From NCBI GenBank assembly GCA_022616555.1, contig JAKEEG010000074.1:1-44787 (forward strand): a stretch of 44,787 nucleotides of DNA, given 5' to 3'. This document shows, piece after piece, positions 35,006 through 42,571 of this stretch (within the stretch, counting starts at the first letter, position 1; each line of letters begins with the position of its first letter). The notes below the pieces were generated by a model. That model made no database searches. It was given only the letters and a program-made list of their open reading frames with translations, and was not told the DNA's origin. The position numbers and the translations under genes are program-made. The stretch is from Ignavibacteriota bacterium. Lineage in GTDB: Bacteria; Bacteroidota; Ignavibacteria; UBA10030.

Positions 35006-35461
35006 TTAATGCTCGACGATATCGCCTTTCATTCCTCCCAACGCGCCCAACAGTTCGCCCTTTTCCTTTTCCGGTACTTTGAATTTATCCAGCGCCTTCA
35101 CCAAATCTTCCACCAGAGCGTTGAAGTCCGCTTCCTTTACGCCCATGCCTTTGTGGGCGTCTTTCATGTTCATTCCCTTGTACTCGCAGGGTCCGCCGGT
35201 TGCCTGGCAGATTTGGTCGACGAGCATTTTCTTCAAGTGCGGGATATTCGTCTCCTTGAAAAAATGATTGATGCGCGTATCGCCGGCAACGTTGGCGACG
35301 AACTCATCCACCACCGCCGTGATTGCCTCAACACCGCCGAGCCGCTCGTAGAGCGATTTTTCCTTCATTGCCATCTGTCCGCCACCGCAGCCGATCACTA
35401 GCAACGCGGCGATGAGGATAGCGGAAACCACAAACTGAATCCGAGTCCGAAACTGAATCAT
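35006..35461 (-). CDS. Lipoprotein group-1 truncated haemoglobin
   Basis: A 151-aa haem protein with a lipoprotein signal peptide: the lipobox VIGC places Cys25 as the acylated residue, followed by GGG. The globin part (35-151) matches trHbN in [22 protein letters not shown], and the [13 protein letters not shown] segment with proximal His103. In a by-eye alignment with M. tuberculosis trHbN the distal Tyr-B10 is Val55 and Gln-E11 is Leu80, so the usual O2-stabilising pair is missing. That points to electron transfer, NO or sensing chemistry rather than O2 storage (inference). GGAGGAGAT precedes the ATG. It is anchored outside the cytoplasm. Confidence 0.88.
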   Translation of the reverse strand: MIQFRTRIQFVVSAILIAALLVIGCGGGQMAMKEKSLYERLGGVEAITAVVDEFVANVAGDTRINHFFKETNIPHLKKMLVDQICQATGGPCEYKGMNMKDAHKGMGVKEADFNALVEDLVKALDKFKVPEKEKGELLGALGGMKGDIVEH

Positions 35462-35542
35462 ATCTCCTCCAAATTGAGAATTGGTAGAAATAAACGGTTC
35501 ATCAATAATACGAGGAGACGGTGAAATCGGATTTAAGGTCAG

Positions 35543-35575
35543 AAACCTGCGAGGTTTTAGAAACCTCGCAGGTTT
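35543..35575. repeat. 33-bp palindrome, family 2, copy 3
   Basis: Perfect 15-bp arms around TAG. It lies 4 nt beyond the stop of the minus-strand anti-sigma gene. Confidence 0.95.
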
Positions 35576-35579
35576 ACGT

Positions 35580-36434
35580 TTACTTCGGGCTACTCTCGCT
35601 AATCAAATACACTTGTCCGCTGGGCTGGGGTAAGCCGCCTTTTGGCTCGAGTGTTACGGCGAGCGCGTCGAAGTCGCTGCGGCCGGTGATATTCAACGAG
35701 AGAACTTTGAAATAATTCTCCTGCGCTTTTTCATCCTCGACAGCAAACACACCCGCGGAGACCGGGGTGTTGTTTTTGATAACCCAAAGTTGGTAGTCTT
35801 TGTCTGCGGGTACAGTGGGGAGGTTGGCAACCTGGAAGATGGCGACTTTCTTCTGTGGATCCCAGATGATCTTGCCATAGCCGGTCGGGTTGGCGGGGTT
35901 GGTGCCGTTCATGAACACCATATCGATCCGCGGCGCCTGCAGGACTTTCAGCAATTCTTCCTTTGCTTGCACATCATTCGTGAGGGCGATGATTTGCTGT
36001 TCCTGCTCGTCGAGGCGGTCGATGAGCGAGGTGGTGTACCATCCAAGCGCGACGACAATCAGCACTGCTGCGACGGCTATGGCATAGCCAAACCACGGCC
36101 TGGAAACCGAAGGCGCAACTTGCCGCATGGTGACGGGAGCGGGCTGCGTTCGTTGTTCAATACGGCGCTCGCCGCGCGTGCGTTCAGGCTCGGGTGCGGT
36201 TTTTGCTGAACGTGCCGCTGAGAGGACCCTGTTGCGCAAGCCGGAGGGCGCGCTTTTCTGAGGAAGCGCCAGCGGCAGGAGGCTCATCGCCTCATAGATC
36301 TCTGCCAGCTCTTTGTTGCAAATTGCGCATCCGGATTTGAGATGCTGTTCGAAAAATCGCGTGGTGCGCAGGTTCAGTTTCCCGAAGGCGTACGGAAGGC
36401 ACAAGCCGATATATCTGTTGTGGTCGTTTGTCAT
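35580..36434 (-). CDS. Anti-sigma factor with RskA-type periplasmic domain
   Basis: Membrane-bound regulator of 284 aa that should hold the adjacent ECF sigma factor inactive. The N-terminal cytoplasmic zinc anti-sigma motif is His31-x4-Cys36-x2-Cys39. A basic linker with many Arg and Pro follows (about 65-110). The single transmembrane helix is about 113-135, then a short coiled stretch, then an RskA-like extracytoplasmic domain (150-284; DKDYQLWVIKNNTPVSAGVFAV). Its ATG overlaps the stop of the sigma gene (ATGA), as expected for stoichiometric production. A family-2 palindrome follows its stop. Confidence 0.92.
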   Translation of the reverse strand: MTNDHNRYIGLCLPYAFGKLNLRTTRFFEQHLKSGCAICNKELAEIYEAMSLLPLALPQKSAPSGLRNRVLSAARSAKTAPEPERTRGERRIEQRTQPAPVTMRQVAPSVSRPWFGYAIAVAAVLIVVALGWYTTSLIDRLDEQEQQIIALTNDVQAKEELLKVLQAPRIDMVFMNGTNPANPTGYGKIIWDPQKKVAIFQVANLPTVPADKDYQLWVIKNNTPVSAGVFAVEDEKAQENYFKVLSLNITGRSDFDALAVTLEPKGGLPQPSGQVYLISESSPK

Positions 36435-37228
36435 GATGTTGCGCTTCCCCCGCTGCCCGGTCCTGTATTCGGCTGCGATTGTCCGCCGCCCGTGTGCCCG
36501 CCGCGCCGGTTCCTACCGCCGCGTCTGCCGCGACGGCGTCGCGAACGCTGATGCGCCTGCACACTCTCGTTTGTCCGCTCTCCTTGTTGCTCATTCGTTG
36601 TCATAACTGCACCGGTTGCATCACGCGTAATAGCCTGCCGCAGTTTGATCATCCCCTGCCGCATGTTTGTTTTCACCGTGCCGAGCGGCATCTTGAGCAT
36701 CTGCGAAATTTCCGTTTGGCTGTAGCCGCCGAAGTAGCTCATGTCGAGAATCTTGACCTCGATGTCCGAGAGTTTGCTTTTTGCCGCCGCGATGATGTCC
36801 TGATATTCTTTCAGCACGACCGACTGGTGTGGGTTGTGTTGGGCAAACAAGTCGGCAGTGTGCGCCGCAGCTTCCAGCTTGACTTCCTTCGACTGCTGTT
36901 TGTAACGCTTGGAGCGAACGCGGTCGATTGCCTTGTTGCGGCAAAGAGTAATGACCCATGAGTACACCGACCCGCGCTCCTGCACGTACAGGCTCGATTT
37001 CCCCCACACTTGCACGAAGACTTCCTGCACGATGTCTTCCGCTTCGTCTGCAGCGGAGACAATCCGCACCGCCATCGTATACAAGAGCGACGAGTAGCGG
37101 TCGTACAGTGCGGCAAGCGCGCGGTCGTCGCGCCGCTGGATGCGGTTCAGGAGTTCAAGGTCCTGTTTGTTGCGCTCCGTTAACTCGGCTATCAAAGCCA
37201 GTAAGGGCGCAATCGGGATAGCGAGCAA
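36431..37228 (-). CDS. ECF sigma factor (SigK-like) with Arg/Gly-rich C-terminal tail
   Basis: Alternative sigma factor of 265 aa. Sigma region 2 (about 25-100; DEAEDIVQEVFVQVW and TLCRNKAIDRVRSKR) and region 4 (about 148-200; YFGGYSQTEISQMLKMPLGTVKTNMRQGM) are both complete. An unusual 60-residue tail follows (203-265), with a basic RG-rich block at 228-244 and a Gly/Ser/Gln-rich end. The reading frame has no ATG before residue 52; a TTG at 37228 with GAGGAG six nt upstream is the best start. It is coupled to the anti-sigma gene (ATGA). A possible ECF-type promoter lies just upstream, suggesting autoregulation. Confidence 0.9.
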   Translation of the reverse strand: MLAIPIAPLLALIAELTERNKQDLELLNRIQRRDDRALAALYDRYSSLLYTMAVRIVSAADEAEDIVQEVFVQVWGKSSLYVQERGSVYSWVITLCRNKAIDRVRSKRYKQQSKEVKLEAAAHTADLFAQHNPHQSVVLKEYQDIIAAAKSKLSDIEVKILDMSYFGGYSQTEISQMLKMPLGTVKTNMRQGMIKLRQAITRDATGAVMTTNEQQGERTNESVQAHQRSRRRRGRRGGRNRRGGHTGGGQSQPNTGPGSGGSATS

Positions 37229-37246
37229 TGAAGCTCCTCTCTAGGG

Positions 37247-37275
37247 AATACGGAAGAAATGGCTGTTCGGTTTGA
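37247..37275 (-). promoter_or_regulatory. Possible ECF-type autoregulatory promoter
   Basis: On the minus strand TCAAAC, a 17-nt spacer and CGTATT resemble the AAC ... CGTA pattern of ECF promoters, just before the sigma gene. It is a single weak match. Confidence 0.35.
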
Positions 37276-37386
37276 CATGTATTGAAGGGTGTCTCAATAA
37301 CTTGAGCGCTTGTCCGCGAAATCTGCCTGTGGCAGACCGCAAAATCTACTGACAAGTGAAGGAAAAAGCAAGCGAGTATCTATCCC

Positions 37387-37436
37387 AGACCTGCGAGGTT
37401 TTTTCAGCTCGCTTGCCCAGGAAACCTCGCAGGTCT
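37387..37436. repeat. Family 2 palindrome, copy 4, long loop
   Basis: Perfect complementary 15-bp arms AGACCTGCGAGGTTT and AAACCTCGCAGGTCT, but a 20-nt loop instead of 3 nt. It lies 41 nt upstream of the Nudix start, so unlike the other copies it would sit in a leader. Confidence 0.9.
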
Positions 37437-37477
37437 ATTTGATTCAAAGGCAAATCTTTGTTAATTCGGTGACATCT

Positions 37478-38056
37478 ATGACTGTTACGCACGACCATAT
37501 CCGGCAGTTTCTTGCCCGCCACACGCCGCGGAAACTCGACTCGCCCGGTTTAACACGGGCGGCGGTGCTGATTCCCATGCTTGCGAAAGACGGCGCGCTG
37601 CACGTGCTGTTTACCAAGCGCACGAAAACCGTTGAGCACCACAAGGGACAGATCTCGTTCCCCGGCGGAGCTATCGACGCCGGCGACAGCGACGCCGTAG
37701 CTGCCGCGTTGCGCGAGGCGGAGGAGGAAATCGGTTTGCCGCGCGCGAGCGTTGATGTACTCGGTGTGTTCCACGATTACGTGACGCCCTCCGGTTACTG
37801 TGTCACTCCCGTTGCCGGATACATTGCCGCGCCGCCGCAGTTTGTGCCCAGCTCGCAGGAGGTTGAAGAAGTGTTCGACGTGCCGCTGGAGTTTTTCCTC
37901 GACGCGCGCAACGAGCATATTGTAAAAGTCATGCGCCGGAAGACCGTGCGGGACGTGTATTTTTATAATTACGGGCAGCATGAAATCTGGGGCGTCACCG
38001 CGGCGATATTGAGGGCGTTTTTGAAGGCAATGACAACGACAGCAAAAACAACCTAA
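37478..38056 (+). CDS. Nudix hydrolase, CoA pyrophosphatase (NudL-like)
   Basis: Cleaves CoA or acyl-CoA to phosphopantetheine and 3',5'-ADP in family members. The 192-aa protein has the Nudix box GGAIDAGDSDAVAAALREAE followed by EEIG (REAEEEIG catalytic helix), preceded by KGQISFPGG, the CoA-type UPF0035 signature. The ATG at 37478 matches family length; the longer frame reads through a family-2 palindrome and is rejected. Confidence 0.88.
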   Translation: MTVTHDHIRQFLARHTPRKLDSPGLTRAAVLIPMLAKDGALHVLFTKRTKTVEHHKGQISFPGGAIDAGDSDAVAAALREAEEEIGLPRASVDVLGVFHDYVTPSGYCVTPVAGYIAAPPQFVPSSQEVEEVFDVPLEFFLDARNEHIVKVMRRKTVRDVYFYNYGQHEIWGVTAAILRAFLKAMTTTAKTT

Positions 38057-38099
38057 CGCAAAGGCGTCTCGCCGAGCATTTGTGCCAAATATAGTTTTT

Positions 38100-38130
38100 G
38101 TTACTTCTTTGCTCGTGCAAAAGAAGTAAC
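38100..38130. repeat. Perfect hairpin GTTACTTCTTT
   Basis: GTTACTTCTTT (38100-38110) and AAAGAAGTAAC (38120-38130) around a 9-nt loop. It could terminate the Nudix transcript 43 nt after its stop, though it has no clean T tract. Confidence 0.7.
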
Positions 38131-38142
38131 CAAGAAACACGC

Positions 38143-38288
38143 CGAAATCGAAACGCTCGAATCAACCCCTGTTGCGTGTGCCATAATTTCGATGCGTGAG
38201 GTTGTGTTTCTTCATCAGGGGATATATCACTTGCATCGAAATTAAACGCTTCGATTGATTCTTGCCGCTACACACTTCCTCGATTTCG
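38143..38288. repeat. Paired 49/52-bp units
   Basis: Units at 38143-38191 and 38237-38288 both begin CGAAAT, share AAACGCT and ACAC/GTGTG-like positions, and end ATTTCG. Each is itself terminally inverted. ATTTCGATGC (38186-38195) and GCATCGAAAT (38233-38242) form an inner perfect inverted repeat around a 37-nt spacer. Confidence 0.55.
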
Positions 38289-38310
38289 GTAGCTCACACA
38301 CAAAAGTATT

Positions 38311-38338
38311 GCAGGCGACGATATATATCGTCGCCTTC
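38311..38338. repeat. 28-bp palindrome, family 1 variant, copy 9
   Basis: GCAGGCGA, core CGATATATATCG, TCGCCTTC, with a perfect inner 24-bp palindrome (38313-38336). It is the only copy not just behind a stop codon. Confidence 0.85.
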
Positions 38339-38451
38339 CCAAAAATACGCACCTCAGCCTATCCAGTTTTCCAAATTTTTAAAAATTTCTCATGTGTGGC
38401 AGGAAGTGCAGGGTAGTATGTATTCTGTGTTGCTTCTTGTTGCTTACCTAA

Positions 38452-38545
38452 CCGCCCTTCGACAAGCTCAGGGCGGGTTTCGCTTCGCTCAACTTTCCTT
38501 TTTATTAATTCCTGAAACGGAGGCGCCTGCCTGCCGGGAGGCAGG
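38452..38545. repeat. Two short GC-rich hairpins
   Basis: CCGCCCT (38452-38458) pairs with AGGGCGG (38470-38476) around TCGACAAGCTC. CCTGCC (38530-38535) pairs with GGCAGG (38540-38545). I recall both as recurrent intergenic motifs in FCB-group genomes; neither is coding. Confidence 0.55.
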
Positions 38546-38881
38546 TTTGCGTCGGGCAAATAAATAGATAGACACGGCCCGGAAGCGAAAGAGGGATGCT
38601 CCAGCACCTCCGAGTCAGGAATACTGTTTACGATTGAACATGCAGGCTACGCGGCCGCTTCGCCTACAATGTTTGTAGTTTCTATGTATGACTAATAATG
38701 TATATAAATATAATGATATAAATTACATTGTCAAGTGAAAAATTAATTAAATTCAAAATGTAAAATCACGGGAAATGTTAGAAAAAACACAGGTTTTTGG
38801 ACAGCGGATAAAGGGATGTGCGAAGTGAGATATGGGATGTGGGTTGTTGGTTGTGGGTGATAGGTTGTAGCTAAAGAAGAT

Positions 38882-38945
38882 TTGTCTCGGTCAGATCCTT
38901 GCTTATGGCAGGCATGGGAACGAGCAGATACTTGTCTCGGTCAGA
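38882..38945 (+). repeat. Direct repeat with 50-nt spacing
   Basis: TTGTCTCGGTCAGA occurs at 38882-38895 and 38932-38945. Just two units with no further copies, so not a CRISPR array. Confidence 0.7.
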
Positions 38946-38966
38946 GACCTTCGACAATTGGAAAGC

Positions 38967-41186
38967 TTACCCCGCCAACCCGCTCAACAACTCCGCCACT
39001 TCGTTTACGTCTTTCACGTTGTAGCGGGCGCGGGTGTTGGTGACGCCGACGCGAATGCTGAACGCGTCCTCCGGCAGCGCGGCGAACATGTCTTCGTCCG
39101 TCCAGTCGTCGCCGATGGCGAGGACGAAATCCGATACGCCTCTCACCAACCAGTGCCGCGCGGCGACGCCTTTATTGACGGCGGCTGGCCGGACCTCTAT
39201 CACTTTATTCCCGCGCAGAACCTGCACGTCGTTGTTGGCGGCGAAGCTGAGTAGCCGGTCGGTGAGCTCGGCGGCGAGCAGTTGCGCCTGGTCGGGGTTT
39301 GCCATGCGGTAGTGCCAGACGAGGGAGTATTCTTTCTCCTCGACGAGCGCGCCCGGCAGGCGGTCTGCATATTGTTCGATAATCGGGAAGAGCTGTTCCT
39401 TCCAGTTACTCGCGCCGTGCCCGAGCGATTCCCACTCCCCACCCTTCTCCTTTCGCCAGATACCGTGTTCGGCGACAAGCCCGATAGGGATGCCATCCAG
39501 CCACGCGGAGAGTGTTGCGCGGTTCCTGCCGCTGATGATGATGACGGTGTTCTTTGGGTCACGGGTTAATGTGCGGAGGAGTGAGAGCGTATCTTGCGAC
39601 GGGCTTGCGAGGTCCGGGTGGCGCATGAGCGGCGTGAGCGTGCCGTCATAGTCAAGAAAAATGAGCCTGTTGGCCGCCTTGCGATACGCCGTGCGCAAAG
39701 CGGCGAGGGCGTTAGAGTCTAAGAGTTTCGCGTTCAGGCGTTCCTGAACTTCCTTTGTTGCATTCAATCCGGTAAGGAAGTCGCTTGCCCAGCGCGTGAC
39801 GTCGTAGCGGCGGAGCCGGTCGCGCATAATGGTGTTGCGGCGGACTTGCTCGTCCTTCGGCATCGCCAGCGCTTCGCTGAGCGCGTCAGCGATTTCTCGG
39901 CGGTCATTCGGGTTGATGATAATCGCTTCGCCCAGCTCTTTTGCCGCGCCCGCCATTTCACTCAAGATCAACACTCCAGTACCCTCGGTACGGCAGGCGA
40001 CGTATTCCTTGGCGATAAGGTTCATGCCGTCGCGCAAGGGCGTTACGAGCGCGACGTCCGCAATGCTATAGAGGGCGATGAGCGGGTGATGCGCCAGCGC
40101 CTTGAATTGGTAAATTACCGGAGTCCATACGACCGAGCCGAATTTCCCGTTAATCCGCCCAACGGCTTCTTCCACCTGATTCTTCATGTGCTCGTATTCG
40201 TTCACGCCGATGCGTGAGGGCACGACGACCATCGTTAAGACGACCTTGCCGCGCAACTGAGGATAATTTTCCAGCAATGCTTCGTAACCCAGCAAGCGAT
40301 GGAGGATGCCCTTGGAGTAATCTAATCGATCGACGGAGAGAATTGTCTTTGCATCGCCCAATGCTTGCTTGAGCTTGAGTTTTTCGTCTTCGGTTTCTTT
40401 CGCGGAACACGCGTCGACGAACCGTTTGTAATCTATGCCCATCGGGAACGTGTCAGCTTTAACGACGCGGTTGGGGAGCGAGATTTGTCCCATGGAATGG
40501 TCGTGCCCAAGCGTCCGCAGAACCGACTGCAGGAAATGATGCGTGTACTCGTGCGTGTGGAAGCCGATCAGGTCCGCGCCGAGCAAGCCTTCGAGGATCG
40601 CCCTGCGCCACCGGAGCGGCAGCAGGCGGAACATTTCAAACGACGGGAACGGGATGTGAAGGAAGAAGCCAATCTCGGCTCGCGGCTGCCGTTTCCGCAA
40701 TAAGTGAGGCAGGAGCATTAAATGATAATCCTGCATCCAGACGACGTCGCCTTTGCCGAGGATGCCCGCGAGCGTGTCGGCGAACAGCTCGTTGACTTTG
40801 ACATACTGATCCCAGTAGTCGTCGTTGTAAATTGTCGATGACGGGAAATAATGGAACAGGGGCCAGATGGTGCTGTTGCAGAACCCCTGATAAAAATTTT
40901 CCATGTCGTGTTCGGACAGGAACACCGGATACGCGTTATGCTTCTCAAGCGCTTGCTTGCGCAGTTGGTTGTGATACTGCTCGTCGATGGTAGCACCTGG
41001 CCAGCCGACCCACAGGTGGTTTTGTTGTTTGGGGAAATGCTCTTTATACGAGCCGAGGAACGAGCTAAGCCCGGTGGCGAGTCCGCCCGAGACCGCGCCG
41101 AAGTGCAGCGAGCCGTTTTCCACTTTCGCGGAGAACGGCAGCCGGTTGGAGACGATGACGAGCCTATGGTGTTTGGATACCGGCAA
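38967..41186 (-). CDS. Bifunctional trehalose-6-phosphate synthase/phosphatase
   Basis: Fusion of OtsA- and OtsB-type enzymes (739 aa): makes trehalose-6-phosphate from a nucleotide-glucose and glucose-6-phosphate, then dephosphorylates it. The GT20 domain (1-470) starts LVIVSNRLPFSAK and has GGLATGL, WVGWPG, WMQDYHLMLLP, FLHIPFPS and VDRLDYSKG. The HAD phosphatase domain has the nucleophile motif LIFLDYDGTLTPL (about residue 505) and late GDDWTDEDMF. The only in-frame start is TTG at 41186, since an in-frame TAA lies eight codons upstream; no SD is visible. Third gene of the trehalose locus, separated from treT by a large inverted repeat. Confidence 0.94.
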   Translation of the reverse strand: MPVSKHHRLVIVSNRLPFSAKVENGSLHFGAVSGGLATGLSSFLGSYKEHFPKQQNHLWVGWPGATIDEQYHNQLRKQALEKHNAYPVFLSEHDMENFYQGFCNSTIWPLFHYFPSSTIYNDDYWDQYVKVNELFADTLAGILGKGDVVWMQDYHLMLLPHLLRKRQPRAEIGFFLHIPFPSFEMFRLLPLRWRRAILEGLLGADLIGFHTHEYTHHFLQSVLRTLGHDHSMGQISLPNRVVKADTFPMGIDYKRFVDACSAKETEDEKLKLKQALGDAKTILSVDRLDYSKGILHRLLGYEALLENYPQLRGKVVLTMVVVPSRIGVNEYEHMKNQVEEAVGRINGKFGSVVWTPVIYQFKALAHHPLIALYSIADVALVTPLRDGMNLIAKEYVACRTEGTGVLILSEMAGAAKELGEAIIINPNDRREIADALSEALAMPKDEQVRRNTIMRDRLRRYDVTRWASDFLTGLNATKEVQERLNAKLLDSNALAALRTAYRKAANRLIFLDYDGTLTPLMRHPDLASPSQDTLSLLRTLTRDPKNTVIIISGRNRATLSAWLDGIPIGLVAEHGIWRKEKGGEWESLGHGASNWKEQLFPIIEQYADRLPGALVEEKEYSLVWHYRMANPDQAQLLAAELTDRLLSFAANNDVQVLRGNKVIEVRPAAVNKGVAARHWLVRGVSDFVLAIGDDWTDEDMFAALPEDAFSIRVGVTNTRARYNVKDVNEVAELLSGLAG

Positions 41187-41215
41187 TTTTTGATGAAAAT
41201 ATTGTTAGAAAAAGG

Positions 41216-41319
41216 AAAACCGCCAAGACGCGAAGAGCGCGAAGGAAGTATTAAACATGTTATATTATTGGCAATTCAAAATATTTCTTCGCGTTCTTAG
41301 CGACTTCGCGGTTCGTTTT
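41216..41319. repeat. Long imperfect inverted repeat between treT and TPS/TPP
   Basis: The left arm beginning AAAACCGCCAAGACGCGAAG and the right arm ending ACTTCGCGGTTCGTTTT are mostly complementary over about 33 bp, around an AT-rich middle. It starts a few nt beyond the treT stop. The core AACCGCNAAGNCGCNAAGANCGC is a pattern I recall as interspersed in many bacteria. Confidence 0.75.
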
Positions 41320-41324
41320 TATTT

Positions 41325-42542
41325 TCAAAGCGTTATCACATCACCCTCGTGGAACAATGAAACGAACAGCAGCAGATAATCTTTAATGTGCCGGGTGATG
41401 AGGAAATTATTTTTGATGTGTTCTTTCCCGTTGACGCCGAGCCGCTGGGCGAACTCCGGTTCGTTGATCAATTGCTTAATCCAATGCGCGGTGCCTTCGA
41501 TTGAATGCGTGAGGATGCCGGAATACTTATGGGCGATTTGCAGCGGAATGCCGCCTACCGCTCCCGCAATCGTGGGCTTGCCTTTCCACAACGCCTCGGA
41601 GACGGTCAAGCCGAAGCCTTCCTTCAGCGATTTCTGCAAAACAATGGTAGAGCCGCGCTGGAGCGCGTTGATTTCCAAATCGCTGCCCGGCGGCAGGAAG
41701 AGGACATGAATATTTTTGTCGCCGGCGGCTTCGTCCATCACCTGCTTCATGATAGCGGGACCTTCGGGGTCGTCTGTGGCGCCGCCGCCTGCAAGCACCA
41801 GTTGCAGGTCCGTGTGCTTCTTCACAAGCTTGTATGCTTTAATAACTCCGACCGGGTCCTTGAGATAATCGAAGCGCGAGATTTGTGTCACCACCGGCAT
41901 CGAGCGATCGATTTTGTACTGCTCGAAGATGGAGTCGATATAACTTTGCTCAAGCTCTTTGTTCTTGTCGCTCAGGGGGTCGATGGAAGGAGCGATAAGC
42001 ACTTGCGGGATGGACAGGCGCCGCGCAAACGCCGGTGCGGAGAACACTGCCGCATCGTAGCGCGAGATGTATTGCTCAAGAAACCGCCAAATGTTCTTAT
42101 CCGGCTTCGAAAAGTCGATGTGACAGCGCCAAATCCAGTTTTTGCCGAGCTGCTGGCGCTTTTCGACGAGCCCGATGGGCTGGGGGTCGTGTACGAACAC
42201 GACGTCGTCGAACTGCATCTGCTCCGCATTCTCGCGGTTGACTTCGAGGAACCATTGGTATTCCTCGTCGCTCACGCTCACCGGTACGCCGTGCAAGCCG
42301 TTGTGGAATTTTTTCGTGACGACGAAAAATTTCTCGTTGCCCTTGATGACGTCCCACCGCGCCTGCACACCCATTTGGTTCAGGAGCGGGATCATGCGCG
42401 TAAGGATTTCGGCGACGCCTCCGCCCACCGCGGTGGAGTTGATGTTCTGGATCTTCTTGCCTTCGATGTGCTTCGCCAGCATGAATAGCTCTTCCACAAC
42501 AGATTTGCCGACGACGGGTATGTAGTCTTCGAGTTTAATCAT
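41325..42542 (-). CDS. treT: Trehalose glycosyltransferring synthase (TreT), GT4
   Basis: Reversibly joins NDP-glucose and glucose to give trehalose directly. The 405-aa protein starts with the TreT-specific MIKLEDYIPVVGK and NSTAVGGGVAEILTRMIPLLN, then RWDVIKGNEKFF and KFHNGLHG. The GT-B C-terminal half has VTQISRFDYLKDPVGVI and the nucleotide-sugar motif QKSLKEGFGLTVSEALWKGKP. Length and motifs match TreT well. It follows the DUF5752 gene and precedes TPS/TPP, so two different trehalose routes are encoded side by side. No strong SD is seen. Confidence 0.93.
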   Translation of the reverse strand: MIKLEDYIPVVGKSVVEELFMLAKHIEGKKIQNINSTAVGGGVAEILTRMIPLLNQMGVQARWDVIKGNEKFFVVTKKFHNGLHGVPVSVSDEEYQWFLEVNRENAEQMQFDDVVFVHDPQPIGLVEKRQQLGKNWIWRCHIDFSKPDKNIWRFLEQYISRYDAAVFSAPAFARRLSIPQVLIAPSIDPLSDKNKELEQSYIDSIFEQYKIDRSMPVVTQISRFDYLKDPVGVIKAYKLVKKHTDLQLVLAGGGATDDPEGPAIMKQVMDEAAGDKNIHVLFLPPGSDLEINALQRGSTIVLQKSLKEGFGLTVSEALWKGKPTIAGAVGGIPLQIAHKYSGILTHSIEGTAHWIKQLINEPEFAQRLGVNGKEHIKNNFLITRHIKDYLLLFVSLFHEGDVITL

Positions 42543-42571
42543 AACATCAGCTAGAGAAACATTTGCTGTCC

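Larger units (their letters stand above)
38057..38966. other. Gene-free, repeat-dense region
   Basis: 910 bp with no credible gene between the Nudix and TPS/TPP genes. It contains a perfect 11-bp hairpin (38100-38130), two related 49/52-bp units (38143-38191, 38237-38288), a family-1 palindrome (38311), CCGCCCT/AGGGCGG (38452-38476) and CCTGCC/GGCAGG (38530-38545) hairpins. After these come an AT-rich tract (about 38690-38775), a GT-rich run (about 38835-38870) and a 50-nt spaced direct repeat (38882-38945). Confidence 0.7.

Noticed and set aside
38262-38567. 101-codon open frame in the repeat island
   Set aside because: It translates several interspersed repeats; the product is not protein-like.
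38882-38945. Possible CRISPR with 50-nt period
   Set aside because: There are only two 14-bp repeats.
41505-42488. 327-codon plus-strand open frame
   Set aside because: Antisense shadow of treT, with biased composition and no family match.
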